A stretch of DNA of 64,000 nucleotides from Methylobacterium sp. 17Sr1-1 (GCF_003173775.1 NZ_CP029552.1:5601001-5665000); one strand, 5' to 3'. Numbered from the stretch's first letter, positions 16,106 to 26,136 are shown. A program made the numbers and translations. The notes: a model not told the origin generated them from the sequence alone.

Positions 16106-17968
16106 TCAGGCCCCCACCGCCCATTGGCACGGCTCGTCGGTCTGGGCTCGCGCGTGCCGCGCCGCCCGGTCGAGCCGGACCGCGTGGTTGATGATCGCCA
16201 TGTGGGTGAAGCCCTGCGGGACGTTGCCGCGCTGCTCGCCGGACGGAGCGTCGATCTCCTCGGCGAACAGCCCGAGGTCGTTGCCGCGGGTGAGGAGCCG
16301 CGCGAAGAGCGGCTCGGCCTCGTCCGTGCGCCCGGCGAGCGCCAGGCAGCCGACGCGCCAGAAGGCGCAGGCCGCGAAGGTCGCCTCCGGGTGCTCGAAC
16401 CCGTCGCCGTTGCGGTAGCGGTAGATCAGGTCGCCGTCGCCGAGCCCGGCGCTCACCGCCTCGAGGGTGGCGGCCACCCGGGGCGAATGGGCGTCGAAGG
16501 CGCCGAACAGCACCGTGCGCAGCACGGCCGCGTCGAGGTCGTCGGAGCCGTAGGCCTGGGTGTAGGCCCCGACCCGCGCGTTCCAGCCCTTCTCGTGGTA
16601 CTCGGCCCGGATCTCGGCGGCGACCCGGCGCCACTCCGCGACCGTCTCGGGGCTTGCCACGTCCACCTCCTGCGCGATCTGCACCGCCCGGTCGAGGGCG
16701 ACCCAGAGCATGCCCTTGGTGTGCAGGATCTGGCGGGTCTCGTCGCGCAATTCCCAGATGCCGTGGTCGGGCGCGTGGCGGCAGCGGATGACGTGGTCGG
16801 TGAGGTGGCCCAATGCCTCCGGCAGGTGGTCGTTGACCTTGACCGGCGGGTCGTAGTCGACGGCGTCGAGGAAGGCGTGGAGCGCCACCAGGAACTCGCC
16901 GTAGATGTCGTACTGGTGCTGGCCGGACGCGGCGTTGCCGATCCGCACCGGCCCGACCCCGCGCCAGCCGCGCAGGTGATCGAGGATCTCCTCTTCCGGT
17001 ACGCGCCCGTTGATGCCGTACATCAGCTTCAGGTCGCGGCCGCGGGTCTTGTCGGCGTCGCGCAGGAAGCGCAGGAACTCCGCCGCCTCGCGCACGTAGC
17101 CGAGATTGACGAAGGCCGTGACGGTGAAGCTCGCGTCCCGCATCCAGACGTAGCGGTAATCGAAGTTGCGGGTGCCCGGCACCGCCTCCGGCAGGCTGGT
17201 GGTGGCGGCCGCGATGATCCCGCCCGAGGGGGCGTGGGTCAGGAGCTTCAGCACCAGGGCGCTGCGCAGCACCGTGTCCCGGTGGGCGCCCTCGTAGGTG
17301 CAGCGGCCGGACCATTCCTCCCAGTAGGCCTGTGTCGCCGAGAGGCTCGGCCCGGCCTCCCCCACCGCGCCGTCGTCGTCCTCCCGGTGGGCGAGGACCA
17401 GGGACGCGCCCTCCCCGGCCTGCAAGGCGAAGGCCGCCTCGACCCGGTCGCCCGCGAGGCTGAGCGGCACCGTGGCGGCGACGCGGATGCCTTCCGGACG
17501 GCCGAGCCGCCGGCACAGCACCGTCCCTCGCGCCTCGGGTTCGAGGGCGGCCCCGTCGCGGGCGTAGTCGAAGCTCGGGCGCACGCGGAAGCGCCCCGTC
17601 ACCGTGCCGGCCTCGCAGGCGAGGATCCGCACGATCCGGCCGCGCGGGTCGCCGTCCGGTCCCTCGTCGGGCACGGATTCCAGCGGGTGGACCGGCATGA
17701 AGTCGGTGAGGGTCGCGCGGCCGGTGGCGGTGACGAAGGTGGTCTCCAGGATGCAGGTGCCGGCGCGGTAGCGGCGATGCGTCTCCCGCACACCCTCGAG
17801 GACGAGGTCGCAGAACCCGCCCTTGTCGTCGTCGAGAAGGCGCAGGAACGCCGCCGGGCTGTCGTGGCAGGGCCAGCACAGCCAGTCGATCGATCCGTCC
17901 CGGGCGACGAGCGCCGTCGTGCAGGTATCGCCGATGACGGCGTAGTCCTCGATCGGCCGGTCCGTCAC
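16106..17968 (-). CDS. Glycoside hydrolase family 15 (glucoamylase/trehalase-like)
   Basis: A 620-residue cytoplasmic GH15 enzyme. It opens with PIEDYAVIGDTCTTALVARDGSIDWLCWP, the signature of this group, has the barrel entrance YRYVWMRDASFTV, and a C-terminal part with GNVPQGFTHMAIINHAVRL. Members split alpha-glucosides, trehalose or dextrin; the exact substrate is not readable here. Start GTG 17968 (VTDRPIEDY) fits the family; an upstream frame to 18289 is a shadow through hairpin DNA. Confidence 0.9.
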   Translation of the reverse strand: MTDRPIEDYAVIGDTCTTALVARDGSIDWLCWPCHDSPAAFLRLLDDDKGGFCDLVLEGVRETHRRYRAGTCILETTFVTATGRATLTDFMPVHPLESVPDEGPDGDPRGRIVRILACEAGTVTGRFRVRPSFDYARDGAALEPEARGTVLCRRLGRPEGIRVAATVPLSLAGDRVEAAFALQAGEGASLVLAHREDDDGAVGEAGPSLSATQAYWEEWSGRCTYEGAHRDTVLRSALVLKLLTHAPSGGIIAAATTSLPEAVPGTRNFDYRYVWMRDASFTVTAFVNLGYVREAAEFLRFLRDADKTRGRDLKLMYGINGRVPEEEILDHLRGWRGVGPVRIGNAASGQHQYDIYGEFLVALHAFLDAVDYDPPVKVNDHLPEALGHLTDHVIRCRHAPDHGIWELRDETRQILHTKGMLWVALDRAVQIAQEVDVASPETVAEWRRVAAEIRAEYHEKGWNARVGAYTQAYGSDDLDAAVLRTVLFGAFDAHSPRVAATLEAVSAGLGDGDLIYRYRNGDGFEHPEATFAACAFWRVGCLALAGRTDEAEPLFARLLTRGNDLGLFAEEIDAPSGEQRGNVPQGFTHMAIINHAVRLDRAARHARAQTDEPCQWAVGA

Positions 17969-18110
17969 GTCGCCTCGCTGCCAACACAGGTTAAAGCGCT
18001 GGGGTAACGGTTCGCCGGAAGGCCGGTTTCGGGGCGCGACGGTTTGCGCCGCACCATCGGGTCGCGCACGTCGGATCGGGGGCCGCCGGAACTCCTGATA
18101 CCGTCGCGCC

Positions 18111-18206
18111 TTCGAACAGACGTGTTCGAAGGCGCTGGCTAAGCCCGAACGGGCGTCGGCGCTGATGCGCCGGACGCCTTCGCATCGACATGTCGATGCG
18201 AAGGCA
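18111..18206. repeat. Triple hairpin cluster (family F)
   Basis: CGCCTTCGAACA-GACG-TGTTCGAAGGCG and CCTTCGCATCGACATGTCGATGCGAAGG are two perfect palindromic stems, with a weaker GGCGTCGGCGC...GCGCCGGACGCC pair between them. They fill the space between the chemoreceptor stop and the GH15 start. The unusually AT-containing loops suggest a RNA-level structure or terminator. Confidence 0.7.
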
Positions 18207-18224
18207 CAAGAGGATGAGACCCCG

Positions 18225-19877
18225 TCAGGCCGCCGAGACCCGGCCGACGAAGTCCTGGACGCGCCCGCGCAGGCGCGCCGTCTCGGCATGCACGGCGGCC
18301 GCCGCCTCCCCGACCCCGGCGATCGCCGCGGCCGTGCCGCGCAGGCCGCTCGCCGTGCCGTCGATGCTGCGGTCGGTCTCGGCGGTGAGGCCGGCGGCGG
18401 CCTCGGCGCTGCGGCCGATCTCGCCGGCGGTCCGGTGCTGCTCGGCGACGGCGCGGGCGGTCTCGCCGGCGATGGACTCGATCGCGTCGACGGCGCCGCC
18501 GATGCCGCGGATCACCGCGACGGCTCCGGCGGTGGCCGACTGGATGCCGGCGACCTGGCGGGTGATCTCCTCGGTGGCCCGCGCCGTCTGGCCGGCGAGC
18601 TCCTTGACCTCGGCGGCCACCACCGCGAAGCCGCGCCCCGCCTCGCCGGCGCGGGCCGCCTCGATCGTGGCATTGAGCGCGAGCAGGTTGGTCTGTCCGG
18701 CAACGCCGGCGATCATCGCCACCACGTCGCCGATGCGCTGCGCCGCCCCGGACAGGCCCGCGACGGCGCCGTCGGCGGCGCTGACCTGGGCGTTCGCCTG
18801 GGCCACCCGTTGCGCGGCTTCGTCGGTCTGCCGGCCGACCGCCGCCACCGCCCCGGCGAGGGCGGAGGCCGCCCGCGCCACGCCCTCGACGTGGCTGCGG
18901 GTCCGCTCCGAGGTGCCGGCGGCGCCGGCGGCCTCGCGCTCCATCTCGCGGGTCACCGCGCCGAGCCGGTCGGCCGAGCCCGCCATGGCGGCGACGGTGG
19001 CGTCGACCTCGTCGAGGGCGGCGAGCACGCCGTCCTCGAAGGCGCGGATATGCGCCTCGACCCGGCGCCCGCGCTCCACCAGCAGGTCCTGCTCGGCGTT
19101 GGAGGCGGCGAGCGCCGCCCGCTCGACCATGCCGTCGCGAAACCCCGCCACCGCCCGGGCGACGGCGCCGACCTCGTCGCGGCGCTCCAGCCCGACGAAT
19201 TGAACCGAGAGGTCGCCCGCCGCCAGCCGGTCGGCCTCGGCGACGAGGCGCACCAGCGGGCGCGACACGCTGCGGGCGATCATTACGGCGGCGCCGAGCC
19301 CGGCCGCCGCCAGCACGGCGCCGGCCAGCAGCATCCCGGTCATCTCCCGCTCGAGGCCGGACCGGGTGGCGGCGACCCGCATCTCGGCGTCGCGGGCGCC
19401 GGCCTCGCGCACCGCGTCGAGGCTCGTCCGCAGGGCGGTGCTGCGCCGGCTCATCGCCTCCCGGGTCGGGATCTCGCGGGACCGCTCCAGGCCGAGCAGG
19501 ATCCCGGCGTCGCGCTGCCAGCGCGCCGTCTCGCTCCTCGCCTCGCGCACCAGGGCGCCGACCGCCTCCGACTGCGCCGTCGCGCCGAGCCGGTCGAGGG
19601 CGGCGGCGAGGCCCGCGGTCTCGGCCCGGAAACCGGCCTCGACCGTGCCGGGATCGAGGAAGTCGGTCATCGCCAGGACGCGGGCGAGGATCGCCTCGGC
19701 GCGCCCGAAGCGCACCTTCGCCTCCTCGCCGGCGGCGCCGGAGGCGAGGCTGAGGCCGGTGACGGTGCCGAGCCGGCCGACGGCGGCGACGCCCTGCCAG
19801 CCGACGAGGGCCGCCAGCACGCCGCCGGCGAGGAGGAAGCCGAGGAGCGGCAGGAGGAGCTTGGTTCTGATCGACAT
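18225..19877 (-). CDS. Methyl-accepting chemotaxis protein
   Basis: A 550-residue receptor. TM1 is at about residues 5-28 ([21 protein letters not shown]), a periplasmic four-helix-type domain follows to about 185, then TM2 near 190-212. HAMP is recognisable in [23 protein letters not shown]. The cytoplasmic signalling domain contains the tip [27 protein letters not shown], which binds CheA/CheW. The ligand is unknown. ATG 19877 was used. No che genes are nearby. Confidence 0.93.
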   Translation of the reverse strand: MSIRTKLLLPLLGFLLAGGVLAALVGWQGVAAVGRLGTVTGLSLASGAAGEEAKVRFGRAEAILARVLAMTDFLDPGTVEAGFRAETAGLAAALDRLGATAQSEAVGALVREARSETARWQRDAGILLGLERSREIPTREAMSRRSTALRTSLDAVREAGARDAEMRVAATRSGLEREMTGMLLAGAVLAAAGLGAAVMIARSVSRPLVRLVAEADRLAAGDLSVQFVGLERRDEVGAVARAVAGFRDGMVERAALAASNAEQDLLVERGRRVEAHIRAFEDGVLAALDEVDATVAAMAGSADRLGAVTREMEREAAGAAGTSERTRSHVEGVARAASALAGAVAAVGRQTDEAAQRVAQANAQVSAADGAVAGLSGAAQRIGDVVAMIAGVAGQTNLLALNATIEAARAGEAGRGFAVVAAEVKELAGQTARATEEITRQVAGIQSATAGAVAVIRGIGGAVDAIESIAGETARAVAEQHRTAGEIGRSAEAAAGLTAETDRSIDGTASGLRGTAAAIAGVGEAAAAVHAETARLRGRVQDFVGRVSAA

Positions 19878-19980
19878 CGGGGGACCCGGGAGACGTGGGG
19901 CTCGACGCGACCGCACGGGCCGCCCGCCCGCGGCGGGCGGGGGTGCGGGCGTGCCGCGCGGGGGTGCCGTTGCGGGGATG

Positions 19981-20050
19981 GTGCTCTAAGATTTTGATTT
20001 TGCCGCATTTTCTGCGACGAGCCGGTATCCGCTTCGTCGGCAGATGCTCT
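19981..20050 (+). repeat. Two-hairpin dispersed repeat, family A copy 1 (5' hairpin missing)
   Basis: The core reads GCATTTTCTGCGACGAGCCGG then TATCC, CTTCGTCGG and AGATGCTC. GCATTTTC/TGCGACGA pair imperfectly with TTCGTCGGC/AGATGC. The upstream second hairpin found in the other three copies is lacking. Located between the chemoreceptor and the peroxidase gene. Confidence 0.8.
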
Positions 20051-20132
20051 GGTGTCTCTCACGAAGCTCCCGATCCCCGCCGCCGCTCTCCGTGGGGGCG
20101 TCAGCGCGGTGGGAGTTTTGTGAGGTGCACAC

Positions 20133-21134
20133 TTAGTTCGGCAGGTTGGGCAGGGCCGTCTCGGTCTGCTCGGCCGTCAGGGAGCGCAGGAAGGCGAGGA
20201 GGTCCTGGTGCTCAGGGCTGCTCAGCGCGACCGCCCGCATCAGGGGCGACTTCGACGGCCGCTCGACCCCGCCGCCCTCGTAGAAGGTCAGGATCGCGTC
20301 GAGGTCGGCGAACTGCCCCGCATGCCCGAACGGCGCCCGGTAGGTCAGGTTGCGCAGGCCCGGGGTCTTGAAGGCGTGGCGCGCCCCCGGCTCGTCCGGC
20401 GCGATTCCCCCTCGGCCGGGGTCCCGGGTCGGGATGCCGAGGTCGTGGAACCGGTTGTCGGTGAAGTTCCAGCCGGTGTGGCAGGAGGCGCAGCGGGCCT
20501 TGCCGGCGAACAGCGCGAAGCCGCGCTTGGCTTCCGGGCTGATCGCGTCCTCGTTGCCCTCGACCCAGCGGTCGAACGGCGCCCAGCCGGCCACCACCGT
20601 GCGCTCGTAGGTCGCGACCGCGGTCAGCAGGGCCTCGCGGCTCACGCCGGTCTCGGGAAACAGGCGGCGGAACTGCGCGTCGTAATCCGGGATGGCCTTC
20701 AGGCGGGCGACGATCTCCGGGAACTTGCCGTTCATCTCGACGGCGGCGGTGATCGGCCCCTGCGCCTGCGCCTCCAGGCTGGGCGCGCGCCCGTCCCAGA
20801 ACAGCACCGGCATCCAGGCGGCGTTGAGGATGGTGGGCGCCTTGCGCGCCAGCGGCGTGTTGGTCGCCCCGATGGCGCCCGGCACCGGGACCTCGAAGCC
20901 GAAGGACGGGTTGTGGCAGCTCGCGCAGCTCAGGTTCTGCATTCCGCTCAGCCGCGGATCGAAGAACAGCATCTTGCCGAGCGTCGCGAGCTGCGGCGAG
21001 TAGGGGGCGTTCTCCGGAAACGGGATGCTGGCCGGTCGCCGGTAGAGCGCCTTGAGGGCGGCGATGTCCGGCTCCGCCGCCGCACCGGCCCCGCCGAGCA
21101 GGAAGGCGGCGAGCGCGAAGAGCTTGAGCTTCAT
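20133..21134 (-). CDS. Di-haem cytochrome-c peroxidase (MauG/CcpA family)
   Basis: A 333-residue periplasmic protein with a signal peptide (MKLKLFALAAFLLGGAGAAA) and two c-type haem sites, C70-AS-C73-H74 and C215-AS-C218-H219. The spacing and LFFDPRLSG, RKAPTILNA and YRAPFGHAGQFADL blocks are those of bacterial cytochrome-c peroxidases. It reduces hydrogen peroxide with electrons from cytochrome c; a MauG-like oxidase role is also possible, though no mau genes are here. ATG 21134. Confidence 0.92.
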   Translation of the reverse strand: MKLKLFALAAFLLGGAGAAAEPDIAALKALYRRPASIPFPENAPYSPQLATLGKMLFFDPRLSGMQNLSCASCHNPSFGFEVPVPGAIGATNTPLARKAPTILNAAWMPVLFWDGRAPSLEAQAQGPITAAVEMNGKFPEIVARLKAIPDYDAQFRRLFPETGVSREALLTAVATYERTVVAGWAPFDRWVEGNEDAISPEAKRGFALFAGKARCASCHTGWNFTDNRFHDLGIPTRDPGRGGIAPDEPGARHAFKTPGLRNLTYRAPFGHAGQFADLDAILTFYEGGGVERPSKSPLMRAVALSSPEHQDLLAFLRSLTAEQTETALPNLPN

Positions 21135-21328
21135 CGTTGTCCCGAGAGATGACCTAGATGCCGTTCGATCGGCTCCTCTGGCTGATAGAGAAATATTGTG
21201 AACCGGCAGTTAAAAACCGTCTTTCCTTGAGTAAGAGGAATTAATACCCAAGAGCCCGGCGGCAGGTCGGGCGGCGCCGTGCGCCGACATCCCGGGCGGC
21301 GACGGGCCACGATCGGGCCGGCCGGGTC

Positions 21329-21565
21329 TCAGTCCAGCCAGGTGCAGGCGACGGCCAGGGAGGCGATGGCGAGGACGGCCCGGCCCTCGTCGCGGATGGT
21401 CACGAACAGGTGCAGCCGGTCCTGGCGGCGGGCCTCGTCGCGGGCGATGTCGGACAGGATCCGCATGGCATGCGCCCGGGCGGCATCGCGGTTCGGCCAA
21501 TCGCTGCCCTCGTCGTCGCGGTGCGACAGGTCGTGGTCGTTGATGTCGAAGAAATAGCGCGGCAC
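21329..21565 (-). CDS. DUF6894-like small protein
   Basis: A 78-residue protein starting VPRYFFDINDHDLSHRDDEG and continuing with WPNRDAARAHAMRILSDIARDE. The PRYFFDI start and the D-x-EG-x-x-x-x-x-x-x-A-x-x-A pattern are those of the DUF6894 family, abundant in Methylobacterium and Bradyrhizobium and without known function. GTG 21565 is preceded by an acceptable purine stretch. Stand-alone gene. Confidence 0.7.
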   Translation of the reverse strand: MPRYFFDINDHDLSHRDDEGSDWPNRDAARAHAMRILSDIARDEARRQDRLHLFVTIRDEGRAVLAIASLAVACTWLD

Positions 21566-21916
21566 GGGTTGCCCCAATGGTGTGAGAGGGCTCCCGGACC
21601 GAATCTTCCGAAACCCACCGGCCGGCCCTGCCGATCGGGGCCGCGGTGACGATTCCCTAGGACGCAGCGGCAATCGCCGCCCTTGCAAATGTTTATCGAA
21701 CGCAAATTTCCCACTCACCTCAAACAAGTACGAGAATTACCAGATTATGCCGCGATCGACTGGGGCGCATGCCGTCGCGCCGCCGCAGTGTCCGCCGGGC
21801 CGCGTCGGCGAATTCCTTCGACGGCGATCCAAACGGGCCCGCGACTTTCTCGCACGACCCGATCTGTGTAAGCTCGCGCCCCGAGACCGGAGCGGCCCGG
21901 GGGCTGCCGGGCGACC
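21566..21916. other. AT-richer divergent gap upstream of the Rrf2 regulator
   Basis: This 351-bp gap separates the DUF6894 gene from the Rrf2-type regulator. The stretch 21680-21760 (GCAAATGTTTATCGAACGC onward) is markedly more AT-rich than its surroundings and is the likely promoter area. Short frames here have no recognisable product. Confidence 0.5.
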
Positions 21917-22432
21917 ATGACGGCCGGGGACGGGCGCGCACCGCCGGCGACGTCTCGCAGCTTGCGAAGGAAGGACAGCGCCCTGCGGCTCTCGCTCTAC
22001 ACCGACCTGTCGCTGCGCCTGCTGCTCTATCTCGGGGCGGTGGAGGCCGGCACCTGGACGACGACGCCGGCCGTCGCCCGTGCCTTCGGAGTGTCGCTGC
22101 ACCACCTGCAGAAGGTGGCGCGCGGGCTCACCGAATCCGGCTACATCGAGGCGCGGCAGGGCCGCACCGGCGGCGTGCGCCTGGCCCGCCCGCCGGTGGA
22201 GGTGCGGCTCGGCGCGGTGGTGGCGGAGCTCGAAGGGCTCGGCTGCCTCGTCGAGTGCGCCCGCGGCCCCTGCCCGCTCGCCGGACGCTGCCTCCTGAAG
22301 CACGCGCTCGACGCGGCCGAGCGCAGCTTCGTGCGCGAGCTCGACCGCTTCTCCCTCGCCGACGTGCTCGCCGGCCCGACCGGCGCGGCCATGCGGGCCC
22401 TGATCGGGCGCGAGGCGGGGCCGGGCCCGTAG
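21917..22432 (+). CDS. Rrf2-family regulator, NsrR-like
   Basis: Up to 171 residues. An Rrf2 winged helix (LYTDLSLRLLLYLG, VSLHHLQKVARGL, GYIEARQGRTGGVRLA) is followed by Cys110, Cys114, Cys119 and Cys125; the C-x4-C-x5-C spacing from 114 equals the iron-sulphur ligands of NsrR. NsrR senses nitric oxide; a nearby peroxidase gene would fit stress control but is unproved. The family usually starts at the equivalent of Leu23. That codon is CTG 21983, placed 8 nt after AAGGAAGG, so the true protein may begin there and the ATG 21917 version carry a false 22-residue extension. Confidence 0.82.
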   Translation: MTAGDGRAPPATSRSLRRKDSALRLSLYTDLSLRLLLYLGAVEAGTWTTTPAVARAFGVSLHHLQKVARGLTESGYIEARQGRTGGVRLARPPVEVRLGAVVAELEGLGCLVECARGPCPLAGRCLLKHALDAAERSFVRELDRFSLADVLAGPTGAAMRALIGREAGPGP

Positions 22433-22500
22433 GGCCTGTCGAGCCGCTTGTTGGGTGGTTCTTGTCTCAGAGCCTGTTCGATGGGTCTCTGTCGGTCTCC

Positions 22501-22557
22501 AGACCCTCCGCGTGATTCCGGGCTCCGCTGCGCGGCCGCGGAATGACGCGGAGGGTG
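22501..22557. repeat. Palindromic intergenic repeat, family B short copy
   Basis: ACCCTCCGCGT pairs with ACGCGGAGGGT, and inside them GATTCCG with CGGAAT around GGGCTCCGCTGCGCGGCC. It shares that core with the larger copy at 6190-6345. It lies between convergent genes and could act as a bidirectional terminator. Confidence 0.75.
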
Positions 22558-22594
22558 TCGAGACTGTCGAGCAAGTCGAAGCAGGGTCTCAAGA

Positions 22595-23215
22595 TCATGC
22601 CGCTTCTCTGGCGGCCCGGCGCTCGGCGGCGGCGGCCTGCCAGATCTCCCGGGCGGCGTCGGCGTTCATCGCCGCGATGCCGAGGCCGACCACCAGGTCG
22701 GGCCAGGGAGCGAAATCGGGCCAGGAGGACAGCGTGGCGGCGGTGACGAGCCCGGCCGCCACGATGGCGACGTTGGCGATCGCGTCGTTGCGGGCCGACA
22801 GGAAGGCCGCCCGGGTCAGGCTGCCGCGCCCCTCGCGGTGGCGGGCCAGCATCAGCGCGCAGGCGAGGTTGACGGCGAGCGCGCCGAGGCCCGTCAGGGT
22901 CAGCGGCACCGGGGCCGGGGCCGCGAAGGCGCCGATCTTCTGCCAGGCGGTCCAGAGGGCCGCCAGCCCCGGCAGCAGCAGGATGCCGGCCATCACGGTG
23001 CCGAGCCGCGCCCGCGCCGCCGGCCGCCAGCCGAGGCCGGCGACGATCAGGAGGTTGAGCGCCGCATCCTCCAGGAAATCGACGCTGTCGGCGACGAGCG
23101 CGACGGAGCCGATCGCCACCGCCACCGACGCCTCGATCCCGAAATAGCCGAGATTGAGCAGGGCGACGCGCCGCACGGTGGCGCGCAGGGCGGGATCGGA
23201 ATCGGAGGCGGTCAC
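22595..23215 (-). CDS. Small cation transporter of the CDF family
   Basis: A 206-residue membrane protein with about five to six hydrophobic helices. It matches the membrane part of cation diffusion facilitators (VALLNLGYFGIEASVAVAIGSVALVADSVDFLEDAALNL). The metal site differs from the usual zinc HxxxD pattern: TM2 reads DSVDFLED and TM5 reads SARND, with Asp or Ser where His is typical. The cytoplasmic C-terminal domain of about 90 residues is absent. Substrate ion is therefore unclear. Start GTG 23215 (VTASDSDPALRATVRRV). Confidence 0.78.
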   Translation of the reverse strand: MTASDSDPALRATVRRVALLNLGYFGIEASVAVAIGSVALVADSVDFLEDAALNLLIVAGLGWRPAARARLGTVMAGILLLPGLAALWTAWQKIGAFAAPAPVPLTLTGLGALAVNLACALMLARHREGRGSLTRAAFLSARNDAIANVAIVAAGLVTAATLSSWPDFAPWPDLVVGLGIAAMNADAAREIWQAAAAERRAAREAA

Positions 23216-23468
23216 GGGACGGGTCTCGCGGCGAGGAAGCCGGGGCTCTATGCCCCGATCGGGCGGACCGGGCCAGGGGGCCCGCGGGAGAACCCGGCCG
23301 CGCCGCACCGGTGCCGTGCCGTCCGGGCGGTTGCGCCGCGCGGCCGCGCCGGCTCGGGTGCCGCCATCCGCCGGCGACAGGCGGGAGGAGGAGACGACCT
23401 GCCCGCCTTGTCCCGGCCCGCTTCACCCGCGCCCTATAAGCGGTCGTCATGTCCGCAGGTAAGATAGC

Positions 23469-24437
23469 GTGTCACGGATTTCCTCGCGCATGCTCGAATT
23501 TCCCTTCATCGCCGACAGGCAGGCCTTCGCGCGGTGGCGCGCGGCCCCCGATAACTGGCGCCTCCTCGTCAGTGAGATCGCACGGGCGGAGACCTTCGCC
23601 ACGGGCGAGCTGACGCCGTTCCGGACCGGGACGAACCTCGTCGTCGACCTAGGCGGCTGCGCCGTCCTGAAGCTGTTTCCGCCCCTCTACTGCAGCCAGT
23701 TCGTCTCCGAGCGGGCGACGCTGCGCCTCCTGGGCGAACGCCTCTCCGTGCCCGTTCCCGGGATCATCGCCGAGGGCGAGCGCGACGGCTGGTCCTACCT
23801 CATCATGACCCGCCTGCCCGGCATTCTCGGGTCGGAGGCCTGGCCGGCCCTGCCCGAGGCCGAGAAGGTGCGAATCCTCGCCGAGATCGGCCGCACGATC
23901 GTGGAGATGCAGGCGATCCCGCCCGGCGACCTCGTCGGCCTCGAGCCCGCATGGCCGGATTTCGTCGCGCAGCAGGCGGCGGGCTGCATCGAGCGGCATC
24001 GCCGGAACGGCCTCGCCCCGCATCTCCTGGTCGGCTTGGAGGACCTGCTGCGGCAGGTGCCCGCCGTCATCCCCCTCGACGCGGAGCCGGTGATCCTCAC
24101 GGGCGAGTGGATCCCCGAGAATTTCCTCCTCGCCGAGACGGACGGTCGTTGGCGGCTCGCGGCCCTGATCGACTTCGGCGACGTGATGACTGGTTGGCGC
24201 GAGTACGACCTCCTCGGTCCGAGCGCCTTCATGTGCGCGGGCCTGCCCGATCGCGTCGGGAGCCTGATGTGGGGATACGGTCTTCGACCGGAGGACGTGG
24301 ACGCCGCCATGCGGCGGCGCCTGCTGACGCTGATGCTGCTGCACCGCGCGAGCGACCTGCGGAACGTCGCCATCGACGGATGGGAAACTCGCGTCGGTTC
24401 GCTTGCCGATCTGGAAACCGTCGTCTGGCCCTCATAG
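23469..24437 (+). CDS. Aminoglycoside-phosphotransferase-fold protein
   Basis: A 322-residue protein of the APH/choline-kinase fold. FRTGTNLVVDLGGCAVLKLF is the glycine loop and Lys strand, LIMTRLPG the hinge, and LIDFGDVMTG the metal-binding DFG-like loop (Asp235). At the catalytic loop, where HGDxxxxN is usual, it has TGEWIPEN (211-218): His becomes Thr and the catalytic Asp becomes Glu213, as in a hygromycin-kinase-like subgroup. Substrate is unknown. GTG 23469 and ATG 23490 are both possible starts. Confidence 0.75.
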   Translation: MSRISSRMLEFPFIADRQAFARWRAAPDNWRLLVSEIARAETFATGELTPFRTGTNLVVDLGGCAVLKLFPPLYCSQFVSERATLRLLGERLSVPVPGIIAEGERDGWSYLIMTRLPGILGSEAWPALPEAEKVRILAEIGRTIVEMQAIPPGDLVGLEPAWPDFVAQQAAGCIERHRRNGLAPHLLVGLEDLLRQVPAVIPLDAEPVILTGEWIPENFLLAETDGRWRLAALIDFGDVMTGWREYDLLGPSAFMCAGLPDRVGSLMWGYGLRPEDVDAAMRRRLLTLMLLHRASDLRNVAIDGWETRVGSLADLETVVWPS

Positions 24438-24465
24438 AGCGGGATCTGATCCCCGCCGCGGTGCC

Positions 24466-26136
24466 TCAGGCCGCCCGCACCGTGTCGAGGAAGCGGGCCA
24501 CCTCGGCCGAGAGGTGCTCGGACTGGCGCGACAGCTCGGAGGCCGCGCCCAGCACCTGGCTCGCCGCAGCACCGGTCTCGTCGGCGGCCCGCGCCACGCC
24601 GGCGATGTTCGTCGTCACCTCGCCGGTGCCGGCGGCCGCCTGGGACACGTTGCGGACGATCTCCTGGGTCGCCGCGCCCTGCTCCTCGACGGCCGCGGCG
24701 ATCGAGGTCGCCACGCCCGAGATCTCCTCGATCCGGGCGGTGATCCCGCTGATCGCGCCGACCGCCTGGCCGGTCGAGGCCTGGATCGCCGCGATCTGGC
24801 CGGTGATCTCCTCCGTCGCCTTCGCGGTCTGGCCGGCGAGCTCCTTCACTTCCGCCGCCACCACCGCGAAGCCGCGGCCGGCCGCCCCGGCGCGGGCCGC
24901 CTCGATCGTGGCGTTCAGCGCCAAGAGGTTGGTCTGGGCGGCGATCGACGAGATCAGCCCGACCACGTCGCCGATGCGGGCGGTCGCCTCGGTGAGCGCC
25001 CGCACCTGCGCGGCGCTCTCGCCGGCCTCGGCGACGGCGGCGCCGGCCAGCCGCGCCGAGCCGTCGACCTGGCGGCCGATCTCCTGGACCGAGGCGCCGA
25101 GCTCCTCCGCCGCCGCGGCCACGGTGCCGACATTCGCGGCGGCCTGGGTCGCGGCCGCCGCGACGCTGCCCGACTGGCCGGCGGTCTCCTGCGCGGTGAG
25201 GGTCATGGTCTGGGCGGTGGCCTGCAACTCGGTGGCGGAAGCCGTGACGGCGCCGACGATGCCGCCGACCGCCCGCTCGAAGGCGTCGGCCATCTCGCGC
25301 ATCGCCTGGCGGCGCTGCGCCTCGGCCCCGGCCCGGGCGAGCGCGGTCTCGTCCTCGAGCTGGCGGGTGCGGATCAGGTTGTCGCGGAACACCGCGAGGG
25401 CGCCGGCCATCGCGCCGAGCTCGTCCCGGCGGGCGGCGCCGGGAATCGCGGTCCCGGCATCGCCCTCCGCGAGGCGGCGCATCGCGCCGGTCATCTCGCC
25501 GAGGGGCCGGACGATGCGCAGAAGGCAGAACAGCACCGCCGCGAAGGTGACGAGGACGGCGACCGCGAAGGTCGCCACGGTGATGCGGCTGGCCTCGGCC
25601 CGCTCGGCCCGGGCGGCCTCGCCCGCCTGGGTTCCGGCGGCGGCGTTGATCCCGACGAGCTTGCCGGTGGTATCGATCGTCGCCCGGTAGGTTGCGTTCA
25701 TCGGGCCGCGGAAGAAGGCGCCGATCTCGGCCTGGCTCGGCAACTCCTTGAGGCGGGCCCAGTCGGCCCGGAACGCCGAGACCTTCGCCGTCAGCTCGCC
25801 GAAGGTCTCCTGCTCGGCGGGCGAGCTGATCAGCGTGCGGTAGCGCGTCATCCGCTCGCCCAACGCCGCGTCCATCTCGGAAAAGCTCTTGGCCGAGAGC
25901 GCCTTCTCGGCTTCGGCCTCGGCCGAGATGAAGCGGAACTGCCAGAGCCGGGCGCGCATCACCAGGGCGTTGATCGCATGGGCCTCGTTGATCGAGGGCA
26001 TCGCGTCGTCGGCGAGCTTGGCGATGCGGGTCTCGATCGAGTCGAGCTTCCACAGGGAGACGCCGCCCTGCGCCAGGGTCAGCAGCAGGAGGATCCCGAA
26101 CAGGCCGGTCAGGCTGCTCTTCAGGGACATGCGCAT
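24466..26136 (-). CDS. Methyl-accepting chemotaxis protein with 4HB sensor domain
   Basis: A 556-residue receptor. TM1 ([21 protein letters not shown]), then a four-helix-bundle periplasmic domain ([19 protein letters not shown] onward), TM2 ([22 protein letters not shown]), HAMP ([20 protein letters not shown]), and a full signalling domain with [22 protein letters not shown]. It ends in FLDTVRAA, the usual end of alphaproteobacterial receptors of this type. The signalling domain closely resembles that of the receptor at 18225-19877, so the two are paralogues with different sensor parts. Ligand unknown. Confidence 0.94.
   Translation of the reverse strand: MRMSLKSSLTGLFGILLLLTLAQGGVSLWKLDSIETRIAKLADDAMPSINEAHAINALVMRARLWQFRFISAEAEAEKALSAKSFSEMDAALGERMTRYRTLISSPAEQETFGELTAKVSAFRADWARLKELPSQAEIGAFFRGPMNATYRATIDTTGKLVGINAAAGTQAGEAARAERAEASRITVATFAVAVLVTFAAVLFCLLRIVRPLGEMTGAMRRLAEGDAGTAIPGAARRDELGAMAGALAVFRDNLIRTRQLEDETALARAGAEAQRRQAMREMADAFERAVGGIVGAVTASATELQATAQTMTLTAQETAGQSGSVAAAATQAAANVGTVAAAAEELGASVQEIGRQVDGSARLAGAAVAEAGESAAQVRALTEATARIGDVVGLISSIAAQTNLLALNATIEAARAGAAGRGFAVVAAEVKELAGQTAKATEEITGQIAAIQASTGQAVGAISGITARIEEISGVATSIAAAVEEQGAATQEIVRNVSQAAAGTGEVTTNIAGVARAADETGAAASQVLGAASELSRQSEHLSAEVARFLDTVRAA

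Noticed and set aside
15179..18007. Very long plus-strand open frame (942 codons) over metG and GH15
   Set aside because: It runs antisense to two clear genes, is rich in Arg, Gly, Asp and Val typical of complementary GC-rich frames, and matches no family.
18111..18206. Possible tRNA or structured RNA gene
   Set aside because: The stems are separate perfect palindromes; no cloverleaf, anticodon arm or T-loop sequence was found.
21683..21871. 62-codon plus-strand ORF in the gap before the Rrf2 gene
   Set aside because: No ribosome-binding site or family; composition is mixed and the AT-rich part is better explained as promoter DNA.
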